Source: Syngnathus acus
Lineage: Eukaryota > Chordata > Actinopteri > Syngnathiformes > Syngnathidae
NCBI RefSeq assembly: GCF_901709675.1
Contig: NC_051090.1
Coordinates: forward strand, 2,167,342 to 2,231,341
Length of the DNA: 64,000 nt
Direction: 5' to 3'
Every line of letters begins with the position of its first letter. The first letter of the stretch is position 1. The position numbers were made by a program, and so were the translations under genes. Below, one piece after another: positions 13,391 to 24,736 of the stretch. The notes below the pieces were generated by a model that did not search any database, was not told the origin of the DNA, and saw nothing but the letters and a program-made list of their open reading frames with translations.

Positions 13391-13751
13391 TCAAGTAGCT
13401 GACCAGACACTTCCATTTGACATCTTCAAAAAACAGGATAACCTGAGCAAGGAAAATATTTGTCATTTTACTAAACAATATTCTTGAAAAACAGTTCTTG
13501 TTATTTGTTAAAATCCCTTAAAAAAAAAGTGTAGACAGTGGTACCTTGACTCACGAGGCTAATTTGTCCCAATTAAACATCGCATCAAATTGAAATAAAA
13601 AATTAAGTTGGTGAGTACTATGATCATTTTGCATTTGTGTTTTGAAAGCGAAAAAAAAATAAAAAAAATACAAAACTAAATCAATTAACACCAGGTAAGT
13701 CAAGGTACTGGCATAGTCCCTTTTGCAGCAGCAGCTGGTAGTGGGGCGGCC

Positions 13752-14317
13752 TCAGGCGAGCTCGTGTCCGATGAAGCGTCGCAGGCGCTCCAGGTACTGA
13801 GAGTAGAGTTCGATGTCGTTGTGCCCCGCCCCCTCCACCCACAGCGGCTCCACGGCCTTGGGGCACAGCTCGAACAGTGTCAGGCCGTGCGAGAAGTCAA
13901 TCACCTCGTCCTCGGTGCCGTGAATGACCAGCACGGGCGACGTGATTTTGGGTACTTTCTCGATGCTGCCGAAACACACGGCGCAATTTTGCCGCGTCAT
14001 GATTTCATGCTCGAGTTTAATGGACATCATGCTCCACCTTCTGCCCGTAGTTGTTCATTGCAGAGGATAAAGAATGCGTGTCGGTCGAGACTCACTTGAG
14101 GAAGGCGTCGAAGCAATAAGTCTTCTTGGTGTCAGGGAAGGCTACCCTCATGCCCGATGTGAGCGGCGAGTGTAGGACCACGGCGGCGCACTCGTACCGG
14201 GACGCCAGGTCCACGGTGGGAACCGTACCAATGCTCTGGCCGTACAGGATGATGCTCTCGGGGTTCACGCCGTACCTGAGAGACGACACGCACGTGATGC
14301 ACAGTTGGTAGCAAAAG

Positions 14318-14354
<37 letters not shown>

Positions 14355-15091
14355 ATTTTGGAAATTCCCGACGGCCACTGCGGCCTTCTTTGGGTTTGAG
14401 CGTTACCCGTTGCGAAGGGTCTGCCAGGCGGCGTCAATGTCGGCGTAGAGGTCCTTCTCTGTGGGCTTGCCAGTGCTGACGCCGTAGCCCGAGTAGTCGT
14501 AGGAAAAGATGTTGCAGTTGATGCGCGTGCCCAAGCCGATGTAGAAGCTACTCATCTGGCCCAGGTCCACCGCGTTGCCGTGGGAAAACAGCACTGTGAA
14601 CCTGCCGCGCAAAACGAACGGCCGCCTGGTTACAAAACTGGCACCACATCAGACCTGATGAAAACGGCTCCATCAAAGCGGAGCTCGTTCAAAAGGTGCA
14701 GGCAAGGCTTTGCTTTAACGCACCTCGAATTAGGAACGCAGCGGATGTACATGCAGCCGATTTTGTTCCCTCGGCTTGATTGGGCGAAGGTGACCTCCAC
14801 GCTGTCCAGCTCCCGCTGTGTGTACTGGAACTCGGCACGCTCTGTCAGGTGGAGCCGCCATTTTTTCTCAGATGAGGGCGGAGAGGCGCCCTCGGCCACC
14901 GAGGCGCCGCCGCCGCGAGTGCGCAGGCTGGACGTCCTGCCTGACGCAGACGCGTCCGAGCTCTGCTCCGCATCGGGGATGAAGGCGTACGTGGGCTCCG
15001 GCGGCAGGAAGGCCAGCTTGGCGGCGATGCGGCTGGGGCATGGTGGGCAGCAAAAAAGACCGCACAGTTCGCTGACGGAGAGGCCATTCAT
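13752..15091 (-). CDS. abhd17a: Alpha/beta hydrolase domain 17A, depalmitoylase (4 coding exons)
   Basis: A membrane-anchored serine hydrolase; the family removes palmitate from N-Ras, PSD-95 and similar proteins. Exons on the minus strand: 14724-15091, 14407-14601, 14096-14275, 13752-13965, all GT-AG and in frame: 957 nt, 318 residues (human ABHD17A 310). The N-terminus [19 protein letters not shown] carries the Cys cluster (C10, C14, C15, C18) that is palmitoylated for membrane targeting. The nucleophile is S202 in GQSIG, with D267 (HGTEDE) and H296 (GAGHND) completing the triad. [12 protein letters not shown] marks it as ABHD17A rather than B or C. A Ser/Gly/Ala-rich insert at about residues 40-70 accounts for the extra length. 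A splice acceptor just 6 nt before the ATG implies an upstream noncoding exon. Intron 2 holds a 35-base G run on the sense strand. Confidence 0.95.
14318..14352. repeat. C35 homopolymer in abhd17a intron 2
   Basis: Thirty-five consecutive C on the plus strand, so G35 in the abhd17a transcript. The intron is only 131 bp (14,276-14,406), so the tract is over a quarter of it. It could form quadruplexes and its length is assembly-sensitive. Confidence 0.95.
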
Positions 15092-15859
15092 CCTTCACTG
15101 TGGGGAAATATTGTTAGAACGCATCGCCGCTGTCTCAACTTCAAATTTGGAGAGTTGAACTTTTGACCATGACGTTATCGTGCGTTCTGATTTGGACTTG
15201 ATTCGGCTCAAATATGCAAGATCAGGCAGCTAGTACAGAAAAGTATTTGTGCTTGGTATTTATATCTTCTTGAGTACTTATGACAACAAAAATATTTGCA
15301 TTTGACTACTTCTAGCCAATACGGATTTTTAAGGCAAATGCCATTTCCAATATTTGCCAGAATAACATTATGATCATCAATTAATAATAAAAAATATCGA
15401 ACCATTTTTGCCAATTTTAAGACCTATTAGTGTCTGGTTTACCGCTGCCCCTAAAATACGTGGTTTAATAAAATATAGGAATTAAAAGTAAGCCGTAAGA
15501 AAAAATAACCCTCACGAACAGATCAAATCTACTGAGTACAGGAATGAAGTATTTATTGTACCACCTATAAAGTGTTTTAATGAAAGCCGTCTATTTGGCA
15601 CTGGTGGAAATGTGGACTTACCTGTTCAGTTGAGTCTATTTGCATAAGCTAAATTAAAAATAATGCCGAAAACAAGAGACGTCTCCTTCCCGAATTCCCC
15701 TTCAGCGACACAGACGACGTGGAAACAATTATTCACCGCATGAGTTGGACTCAAGTCCTGCTGCTCTCATCCATTTTGTCGAGAACTAAACGGGGTTCCA
15801 CAATTCAAGAAATAATTCAAGTTTGGACAAATAAAGCAGCGTAATTTTTAGATCCTGCG

Positions 15860-16185
15860 CGCCGGTGACGTCACAATGGAGGAGCCCGGATAATGCTGAT
15901 TTGTTGTCCTCGTGCCAGCTAATGCTAACCGACCTCGGCGCTAAGTAGCAAAAAAAAAAAAAAAGAAAACAATCTACCGGTTTAAAACGTACAAAAATAT
16001 GTTCCCGGGGAGACAAGTCAAAACAGGCGAAAACGGGGAATCCGAAGCGTATCACTGTCTTGTTGAATGTCTTTGCAACCCCGGCGTCTCCTCCTGTCTC
16101 GGAATTCGCGTTTTTAATCCATCTACGTTCGTGCCGTGTTTTGCCGCATCCGGAAATGACAGCTGACCGGATGTGACGTAAGACA
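15860..16185 (-). promoter_or_regulatory. Probable abhd17a promoter / first noncoding exon region
   Basis: The block upstream of abhd17a contains a perfect CRE (TGACGTCA, 15,866-15,873), an ETS-like CCGGAAAT (16,150-16,157), a second ETS-like ACCGGATGT (16,166-16,174) and a CRE-like TGACGTAA (16,174-16,181). It is more GC-rich than its surroundings. Because the first coding exon begins with a splice acceptor at 15,098-15,099, a noncoding first exon must lie upstream, and this is the best candidate. No TATA box is obvious. Confidence 0.5.
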
Positions 16186-17257
16186 ATACGCGTTAAACCC
16201 ACCCAAAATATGCATAAAAAGATATACGAAGGGAACATTTGAAATGATGTAAAATTGCAGTCAATAAAATAAGTCATATTTAAATTGTAAATTCATAATT
16301 CCATTTTAAAGCAACATCATTTAAATGGTTCAATATTTGATGTTTATTGTACTTTTAACTTTTTAAAATGTCGACACTTTAATGAACTGATTTAAATTAG
16401 GCACTTTTAGGGAAAAATGCGTAATTAGTACTATTTGGTTTGAAAAGACAAATACACCGGCAGAAAAATCTGTGAAACTAGTGCACACTTAAGCAGCATC
16501 AATGAAAACAATCACAACTCGTTTAAAATAAACTTTGTGATTTATTGTTTTGTACTTGAACAAGTCACACAATCCTAAATCTGTCAAATAAAAAAAAGAA
16601 AAGATACCTGGTGGTATTTCTGGAGGGGGGAGGAAGGTGCTCTGGCTGGGGTGCCAAAAAAGGGACAACTAGCACTCTGGGAAAACGCATTAGTTCAGCT
16701 CTTTTCCATCAGGCAAAATAAATCGAGTTATTTTCATGCGTCCTCAGTTCTCGCGTTCTGTTATCACTAATTTACGCCGGCTGTGTGATGAAGACATTAG
16801 AATACAATTTTAAAATAACTAGAGTAACAGTCACTCTGCTCAGTCGATATCAGCGCTTAGAATGATTCAGCTATAAACTGTGTTGGTATACATTCAATCA
16901 ACTCTTTATTTGGGCGGGAAAAAAAAAGGAGAAAACATCCACCACAGTTGAAAGCGTTTCCTAGAGCTTAACTTGGAAGGGGCCCCAAAAGGAATCCAAA
17001 TGTGACTCTTTTGCTGGGAATAATGATTAAAAAGCCTGTCTCCAACAACAGCAGATTGGGCTGGTCCCTCAAATGTTATTTCGTCTAGAAAAACTGCCCC
17101 CCCCCCTCCCCTCAATCAATTCCCCTTTTCCCCATCCCTCAGCTACAAATGGAGTAAAAGCATGGATGAAGGATCACGTGGCCTGTAGGAAGTAATTTGT
17201 TGTTTTGTAGAAGAGAGATAATATCCGGGAATTACATGAGGATTTACAATTTTCTTT

Positions 17258-17275
17258 GGGGGGGGGGGGGGGGGG
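17258..17275. repeat. G18 homopolymer
   Basis: An uninterrupted run of 18 G, in the presumed zfand5 3' region. Confidence 0.9.
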
Positions 17276-18063
17276 CAGTTGTTAATGGTACCTCCAGTTT
17301 GCAGCCATGCATTGTGCAGCTACAAAACTCTAACATGTATGTTAGGCAGCACACATGCATATTATCATGATTATTATTTCTATCTTTCAAGAAGCAGCTT
17401 GGGGGAGGGGCTACTTGGTTGGACAAGCACACACGGGAGACTATTCACAAAAACTTTGGCATATGAAGGCCTCTCGGGTGAAATCTCCACAAGAAAGCAA
17501 AAAATGCACCATAACCTTTAGAGCGGATCTTAAAATTGATATTTTTAGGCTTCTCAATGCCATAAAGGTCAGAGTGCATTTTAGATTTGTTTGAAATTCC
17601 ACTTTAAAGATCACTAACATTTCATGAGTAGCCTATTTGTAGCTTTTTTTTGTTGTTTTGCAAGCCGGGTCAGTTTTCATTCAGCACGTGTCAGTGGTTC
17701 TGCTGGTGCTTGGAGCGACAGGGAGCTCACGCAGTGCTCACCCAAAAAAACAAACTAATAATATAATCAAGTTGAAAGTGAAATCGACCCCAGACACAGA
17801 ACAAAACTGAGCAGGTGCGCCACATGCCTCTTTCACACGTACTGCATTGAGTTTCTTTTTTATTTGTGACAATTTTTCTTTTAATCAGTTGATATTTTGT
17901 CAAGTTAATGAATCTGATTAAAAAAAAATGCTTTTCCATCTCTATTCAAAAATAGTTTAATATTGATAGTGCAGAAAACAAATAAAAATTCCAGTTAATG
18001 TTATAGAGAAAATTTGATTTTTTTTTTTGCCTGAGTAAAAACAAATGTTTTATTTGATTTAAC

Positions 18064-18382
18064 CAGCTCAGTGGCTATGGTGGAGAGTGTCCGCCCCTGA
18101 GACTGGAAGGTTGTGGGTTCAAACCCCGGCCGGGTCATACCAAAGACTATAAAAATGGGACCCCATTGCCTCCCTGGCTTGGCACTCAGCATTAAGGGTG
18201 GAATTTGGGGGGTTAGATCACCAACTGATTCCCGAGCTCGGCACCGCTGCTGCTCACTGCTCCCCTCTCCCCCAGGGGATGGATTAAAACACACGGGGAT
18301 GGGTTAAATGCAGAGGACAATTTCACCACACCCAGGTGTGTGTGTGTGACGATCATTGGGACTTTAATCTTTAATCTTTGTT
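18064..18382 (+). mobile_element. tRNA-derived SINE
   Basis: The head looks like a tRNA with RNA polymerase III promoter boxes: an A-box-like AGCTCAGTGGC at 18,065-18,075 and a B-box-like GGTTCAAACCCC ending near 18,126. A tRNA-unrelated body of about 200 bp follows and includes a short TG run near 18,336-18,348. It ends in an imperfect repeated TTTAATC tail at 18,362-18,380. The order head, body, simple tail is diagnostic of a tRNA-derived SINE. Boundaries are approximate and target-site duplications are not clear. It is not a functional tRNA gene because the rest of the cloverleaf does not fold. Confidence 0.75.
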
Positions 18383-19472
18383 TAAATTGACAGAGATGGG
18401 ACAATATTGCTGTTGACAAGCTGAAAATTCCAAACAATTAACAGATTATGAAAAATCATCCATTATTTTGATTGATTGTTTCACCTCCAGTCCAGTCTAG
18501 TCTTCTGTGACTCGTCGACAAATCGCAGAAAGGCATGGAGTCGATGTCCGTAAATGTTTGATGGTTCATCTGTTTGTGAATTTTAAAGAACAGCCCGTTG
18601 TACAAAATAAAGTTGCAGAAGTGTGAAGAGGGCCAAAAGTCACTTCCATTTCCAAATTCAGCCCGCATTACTTTTTTTTTTTTGCGCAATAACCAATGGA
18701 TTTATGCCCCCCCCCCTGCAATACCGTCAATTAAGAATAGAATTCTAAATTCAAAATTTTGCGATTCGCCCACACCTGCTCCCAATCTCCAGCCGACCCA
18801 CCAAAATGATAAAAAATAATAGAAGCAATTCACACAAGGCTAACTACAATATATTAATATAGATCTTCTGAAGTCATACGCTCATTAAAACACAGGAAGG
18901 AAAAAAAAAACAAAAACATATTCAAATCACTCGGTCTTAAGTCAAGTTACCCCTCAGTGCACCCGATAGAAGTCAATATATCAAAGAGAGAGACGCTGCT
19001 GGAAATTGCTGACAAAGTCCAAAATGTGGTGATTGAGAAAGTCGGGAAGGGAAAGGGGGATGACGGGGAAGTTGACATCATATCTAAGAGCGGAGATGCG
19101 ACTCTGAAGCCCTTCGCCATCTCCACGTGCAGTGGGGATTCCACCTCATGATCCATCTTTGTTCTTCACCAGGTTGTGCATGAGAAAACCTGCCCCCCCT
19201 CCCACCACGCCGCAGCGTGTCCCGGCCCCCGCTGCTCTTCTCCCGCACGCATACTCGCATACAAACACAATCGTACAGAAAACACTCAGTCACTAGTGGA
19301 GATGCTAGTTAAGGGGAGGGAAAGTGTCTGGGACAGCGGATATGCGAGCGCATCGCCCCGCCCCTCCCTGGCTTAAGATCGACCATGAACGATGAAGCCG
19401 TGATGTCTGGTGTCAACCGTGTTGCCAATTGTCAAGAGAGGCGTGGCGCGCGCATCGTCGGTCCTCGAGTCT

Positions 19473-20822
19473 TCATAACTTTTGGATTTTTCGGCACCAC
19501 GATGGGGTTCTCCTTGGCTATGCGGGCAAGCGGCGGCGCTCCGTAATCGTAGGGACAGTCATGCTTTCGCGTAGACGGTGGATGGCACAGAACAGGTTGC
19601 CGCAGCGGCAGTCGAAACCGAGGCTGCGGAAGAAGCACAGGGTGAGGCCTTTTTCCGTTCCCCCTCCCTGGTGCAAAAAAAAAAAAAAAGTGCAGTCTAC
19701 CGGTGAGGCAACTTTCTTCCGGCAGAAAAGCAGCGGTTCTTTCTTGTTTTTTATCAGGAGTCTGCTCGCCGTCGGAGGTCTGTGCAGCTTCTCCTGCTAG
19801 CTCTGAAAACAAAAAGCCAATTGTCATGACTCCGGAGAGTCAAGACAAAATGTCAACCTTGGAGCCATCACGCGTCCACCTCGCTTAGGCGTTGGTACCT
19901 GAGGTGCCGGAGATTCCTCCTCTTCGGCATCGTCGGCCTCCACTCGATCCGAGTCCGACGGCTCCGAGTCCTGAGAGATGCTCATGGCCGTCATCTGTTG
20001 AGTTACTGGACTGGCTGAGCCAGGACTGACGCTGCATGAACACAACACAACACGACACACAACTTGCATTTTGGTGTCCTATTAAACCAATCTAATTGCT
20101 AGTATGACTTAAATATGCCCTGACTGCCGTTTTTTAAACCTTTGATTTTAATCTCACAATGTTTGTCTTGGAAAAAAAATAAGACAACCCTTGTAAGACT
20201 CTGGAGCATGTGATGCATTTCCAGCTCGTGAAGTTCAGGAATTATTTTTGTATGCTCAGGGTCGCCATCCTCATGTTCTGTAGAATGGGCGACTGAATGC
20301 AAATGATTTAAGAGGTAGAAATCTGTGCGTTCAAATGCTTAGCGGCCGTGACGTGGCTCGTACCTGGATGTTGGTTCGTCACGGTGACGTCCGCGTCGGC
20401 GCCTCCGCGCCAGGGACCGGGACTGTGCTCTCTGGAACGACATCACGCCGGCCCCGGGCATCCCCGACGGCGACGTCCCAGCTGGTGCAATGCAAAGGTG
20501 GCAGAGCATTTGATATATCATTTTCCCTCCTGAAAATATCATCAAAGTGACGATGACAAAATTAGCTAAATGACAGGCTGGGTCTGGCCTGTACGTTTGA
20601 CACCCCTGCTGTGGGCTGACTCCCCATTTAAGCCCCCCCCCCCTCCCTAGCATTCATCCTACCTTTCTCCCCGGGAGGACTGGATCTCCCCCCTCCCTGT
20701 TGTCTCTGTAGGTGTTCCTTGTAGCAGACCGAGCACATGCCGTTGTTGCGGGGGTTACCGTAGAAACCGCATCCCATCGTGCAAAGCATGGGCACCTGGG
20801 TCTGATTGGTCTCCTGAGCCAT
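19473..20822 (-). CDS. zfand5: AN1-type zinc finger protein 5-like, frame broken as assembled
   Basis: ZFAND5 binds ubiquitin through an A20 finger and stimulates the proteasome. Exon 1 (20663-20822) encodes [14 protein letters not shown] and the A20 finger with C14, C18, C30 and C33. Exon 2 (20364-20481) and exon 3 (19899-20031) join in frame; exon 3 has [13 protein letters not shown], close to the ZFAND5-specific PVTQQMTEMSIS. The AN1 part (about 19,473-19,800) is recognisable only by changing frame. In exon 4 KNRCF, CRKKV and CLTG lie in three different frames. In exon 5 [15 protein letters not shown] and KHDCPYDY are in different frames, and the ending after KENPIVV is displaced again. 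Exon 2 also reads unusually Arg-rich. I count at least five apparent one-base losses. The donor end of exon 4 is uncertain. It is either a recent pseudogene or local consensus error. Confidence 0.8.
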
Positions 20823-22969
20823 GCTCCAACAGAGAGGGTGAGGGGGGGTGGGACTGGATCTTCCTGAGAGAGGGCGGCGGGTTGGTCAAGACGCTCAAGG
20901 TTGAGTGAAGGAATGAGGAGAGTGGGCTTTGGAGTTGTCGAACACAAACATCTCCAAAGTCCACTTGGCTTAGTGTGTGTGCTTGCTTGGGGGTCTCTAT
21001 ATTGTGAAACTCTCCACTTGGACCCTGTTTACATCGCAAGCCATGCAAATTTGGCAACATGTATGCCAGGATGAGGTTTGCACTGCTTATTGACATGCCC
21101 TGGCTCACTCAGTGCACAACACGCATGTGAACGCTGTTGTGCGGCTGGCTGTGCTAGGGGACGTCAAGGGTCCGTTTCGCTCACTCACACACGTTCGCAC
21201 TTTACATCGTTCCCTGTGTCATCCGGGCCCCCCCGTAGCTTTATCATACAGTGCCTCGAAGCAGGTAAAAAACTAAACGAGTGGCGTCACCAACACGCAA
21301 CGAGTTGTTGGTGTTTTTTGGGGGGGGTAGTCGGCGCGTTTATTAAGCCGAGAGCAAACTCGAACCTGCCTGAAATGAGCACGTCGTTGCCTCGCTACAA
21401 AGTAAAGCCTTCTGATTCAGGATCGAATAAAAGGGCCGTGAATTAAACGGAACGTAAATCGACTCGAATTGAAGAGTGCAGGGCTCGTATTATCGGGTAC
21501 TGGCTAAATATTTCGCGAGTCATTATTTCTTAATGGAATGTTGTGATTTTCATTAACAGAACAAAACTCAAGTGTAAAGTTTGTGCACTTATTTGAACTC
21601 AAACGGCACGGTTACTCTGAGTGTTTCGGTATCTGGGAGCTATGAATCGAGTGCTTATAAGGAATCATTAATCATATACTGTCCTGTTTTCTTAAAGTAA
21701 ACGCCTCAAGATGTTTTGATTTCACTGTCTAACCATTAAAAACGTAAAAAACAGCGAGTCTGTTCGGGGGAAACTTGTTTACGGTGTCGCTTTAGGGCGC
21801 TCGAAAACAAAACAGCCAAAGCAACACAGCCATTTTTTCAACAGCCTTCTAAAATTGGTAGTGAGCAAAAAAGAAAAAGGTACAAATGAAATGTGCTTTT
21901 TCAAACGATGCAGTGTGAATGAGCGCTTTGAGTTGAGTCGGCGCAGAAAACAATTGTCGAGCTGTGGGGAACATAGCACAAAGCAGACAAGCCTCGCAAA
22001 CCAAAAAAAATCTCATTTTCAATCTCATCTGTCACTTGGTTGGAGTCTGATTGCGGATAAATGGTGGACAGTAAGAAAAACGATCTCAATAAATTCCCCT
22101 TGAGTCGAAAATCGAACAAAAGCCGAATGTTAGCCGCTGGCTAGCGTTAGCTCGGATGCTAATGTAAGCGGCCAGATCTCATCAAGGTCCGCGGTACGTA
22201 TCAAGCAAACAAACGGTCACGCCGAACCACTACTTTGTTGTACGGGTCGAGAAGGACTGCGGGTACCTGGGCGTCACGGTACCGGCGTGCTGTCGAAGAC
22301 CTTGGGGTTGAATTTTGTCTGGGATGAAGTTGTGCGCCGAGCGGCCTCCTACGGTAGGTGCGCGAGCTCCCGACATTGGAAACGACCAGCATGACGTCAT
22401 CCCCAGCAACACTAAAGTAAACCACCGTACACTTCACGGCAAAAACATTCTGCTCCTTGACCAACATTTATTCACATCATAAACATAATACTGAAATCAA
22501 AAAGAGCATAAAACAAGGTTACAAAGTGTGCTTATATCAACTTACAAGGGCACTTAAAATTCAAAAGCAGAAAAGTATGTTTTTACTTCTAAAGTGCAAT
22601 ACTATCAACATTTGAAGACTACAAATCTACAAATGAATTCACTAAATCCAGTGCATAGCAAGCAAGTTGGCATGTCACACTGCTCCTCAAACTTTAGTTG
22701 GTAATAAGGCAATTATAAATCTTTGGTCAGGGTATTTTGGGGTGTTTGTGAATTAGGCAGACTTCACTGTAATCTCTGCAACCCCGATTCATTTATTGCA
22801 AATCCATCTATTATTTTAAGGCAGTTAATCTTATTACCATGTCTTGGGGTACATTTAGAATTGACTAATACTGGCAATTCAACATTATAGCTGTTATACA
22901 ACTAATGTCTTTTCACCTATTTGCAGTAGGCAGAAATGGAATACAACGATTGAAAATGCAAAAACATGA
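20823..22969. other. Stretch between zfand5-like and plin3-like genes
   Basis: No coding region recognised. On the minus strand a likely splice acceptor (CTCTCTGTTGGAG) lies just before the zfand5 ATG, so the leader must come from an upstream noncoding exon, possibly in the mildly GC-rich 22.1-22.4 kb part. A minus-strand AATAAA at about 22,467 is a candidate polyadenylation signal for the perilipin gene. Confidence 0.35.
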
Positions 22970-24736
22970 CTAAGAAGCATTTGAAATGTGCTGGAGCGGC
23001 GTTCCGGCCTGCTGCGTCTCTCCCGCCATCCTCTCTCTGACCGTGGGGGCAAAGGGTCCCACCAGCCAGTTGAGCGGTGTGTTGTTGAGCAAGTACTCTG
23101 TGACGCCATCCAGAGACTGCTGAACCTACAAAACAAAAATATTCCCATTACATTTCACACACGCCACAGTCCGGCCTGTCATAAACAGATGCCGCGGGGG
23201 AACCGGTACTTGGGTCAAGTGGTGGCGGCTCCTTTCCAGGAGGAGGGGTGTGAGGGCGCTGGTGTCCAACAGAGAGGCCTGCAGCTCGTCGGCCGAACGC
23301 CGGGCTCTGCTTAGCTGCTCCTGCACGGCCCCCGGCAGACCCTGAGCGCTCGACACCACGTTGGAGCTTGCCGAGCGCAGCTGCTCGCTCAGACCTCGCA
23401 CCATGGAGAGCACGCGCAGTTCCAACCGCTGCGGACAAGGCAACCTGTGTTGATTTTTATCGATTCATTCGATGGCAATCGATTCAATATTGTAAATAAC
23501 CTCGGCCTCATCCTGGCTTCCTTCGGATTCAGCTTGCCCGCCGCCTCCAGGTTGCTTCTGACTCCACTCAGTCCAGCGCTGCTGCAACTGCTCTATGGCG
23601 CCCCCTATTTGGTTGCTGCCTGAGGTCATACTAGTGCGGGCGGTCTCCAGCAAATCCAGAGTACTGGTCATCTGGGTCACGGCCGCGTGCGTGGCGTCTC
23701 GAGCTTGCCGCGCGCGCACCAGAGAATGCTGGAGGGCTCGCTCCTGCACTTTGGCAGAGAGGTTGCCCAGACGGACAAAGTAGCTGGGGGTGGCTGACGA
23801 GGCGGTCACCTGATACGTGGCGGGCTCGGCCACAGCGGCTGAAAAACAAGATTTAGGGAGATTACCAAACGTAGGGATGGACAGAATCCATTCAGTGATG
23901 GTTTTCGAGTGACCTACCCAGCTCCCTCTCAGTGAGCGGCAGGTTCTGCTCCACCCAGTCCTCTGAGCGGGTGAGGGCCAGACCCACGCCGTTGCTGACC
24001 ATCTGGCCAACGCCGGTGCCCATCACGGTGCTGATGCCTCCGCTGACAGCCGCCCGCGTCTTCTCCACGCTGCCCATCACCGCCCCCACCACGGCGTCTT
24101 TGGCACCGTCACCGCGACTGGCACACCATCCCGAGTTGTATCCGACACTACCTGATAGAAGATTTGATATTACACAGGGTATTTTAAAAGTTGGGTTCTC
24201 GCTACGAAGCCTTGAAGATTCCACACCAATCCCAAAAAAGGCTTCCTTAGTTGTGACCCTTTTCCTGCTGGCTGCGGAAGAATGGGCAGCTTACCTTCCT
24301 CCACCCTTGTCCAGCCCTTTCATGGCGTATTCATTCACTGTGGCCACTCTGCGAAGAGTACACGTGACATTTGTGGTTTTATTTTTTTATTCCTATGATT
24401 TACTCTAGACTACGCGCGGTTCGATGATGTTCAAAAGAGGCTTGGATCCCGTGGCGGCAGCCGCCCCGAGGGTTCGAACGCCGCTTTCGGCCACATCCAT
24501 CACTCCCTTCAGCATGGGCACGCTGTCTTTGGTGCTGGCGTAAGCGTTGCAGACTGCGCCGCAAGCCGAACTCACCAGTGGCAGGTTGCTGACACGAGAA
24601 CAACATTCTAAAAATAATAAAATACTATTAGAGAGCGCCAGAGGCATCTTAAATTGTTTTGGGTCACGGTGCACCTCACCTGTTGCTCCCCATTAGCTGC
24701 AGCTTCAGCCTCATTGGTCTTCTCGTGGTCCGCCAT
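22970..24736 (-). CDS. plin3: Perilipin, closest to perilipin 3, with frame breaks
   Basis: Perilipins coat lipid droplets. Exons on the minus strand: 24675-24736, 24414-24588, about 24258-24348, 23918-24151, 23501-23838, 23210-23428, 22970-23125. Exons 1-2 give the PAT-domain text VSNLPLVSSACG and NAYASTKD. Exon 3 gives VATVNEYAMKGLDK, then KLPILPQPA in another frame. Exon 4 starts VVSDTTRDG and changes frame before GAKDAV; its 11-mer-repeat region includes GGISTVMGT and SEDWVEQNLPLTE. Exons 5-7 are intact, with SYFVRLGNLS and the C-terminal four-helix text NNTPLNWLVGPFAP. GQMV, SEDW and SYFVRLG favour PLIN3 over PLIN2, and the nearby abhd17a agrees with human 19p13.3. An acceptor lies just upstream of the ATG, implying a noncoding first exon. 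The start and exon 1-2 join use a GTGCAC donor; a stronger CAG/GTGAGG donor would lose frame. Confidence 0.8.

Larger units (their letters stand above)
16186..19472. other. Gene-poor stretch, probable long zfand5 3' UTR in part
   Basis: No protein gene is recognised. Minus-strand AATAAA signals lie near 16,540 and 16,905, so much of this may be the zfand5-like 3' UTR; long 3' UTRs are usual for ZFAND5. It also holds a G18 run (17,258-17,275) and the SINE at 18,064-18,382. A plus-strand open frame at 18,957-19,151 has no recognisable homology. Confidence 0.35.

Noticed and set aside
18065-18140. A stand-alone tRNA gene
   Set aside because: The A and B boxes are present but the arms do not form a full cloverleaf and a SINE body follows.
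18957-19151. A 64-codon plus-strand frame (MHPIEVNISK...)
   Set aside because: It lies in the presumed zfand5 3' UTR, has no known homology and no splice or leader context.
24414-24736. A frameshift between perilipin exons 1 and 2
   Set aside because: Using the GTGCAC donor five bases downstream and the acceptor before CAACCTG keeps the frame and gives QVSNLPLVSS, so no break is needed here.
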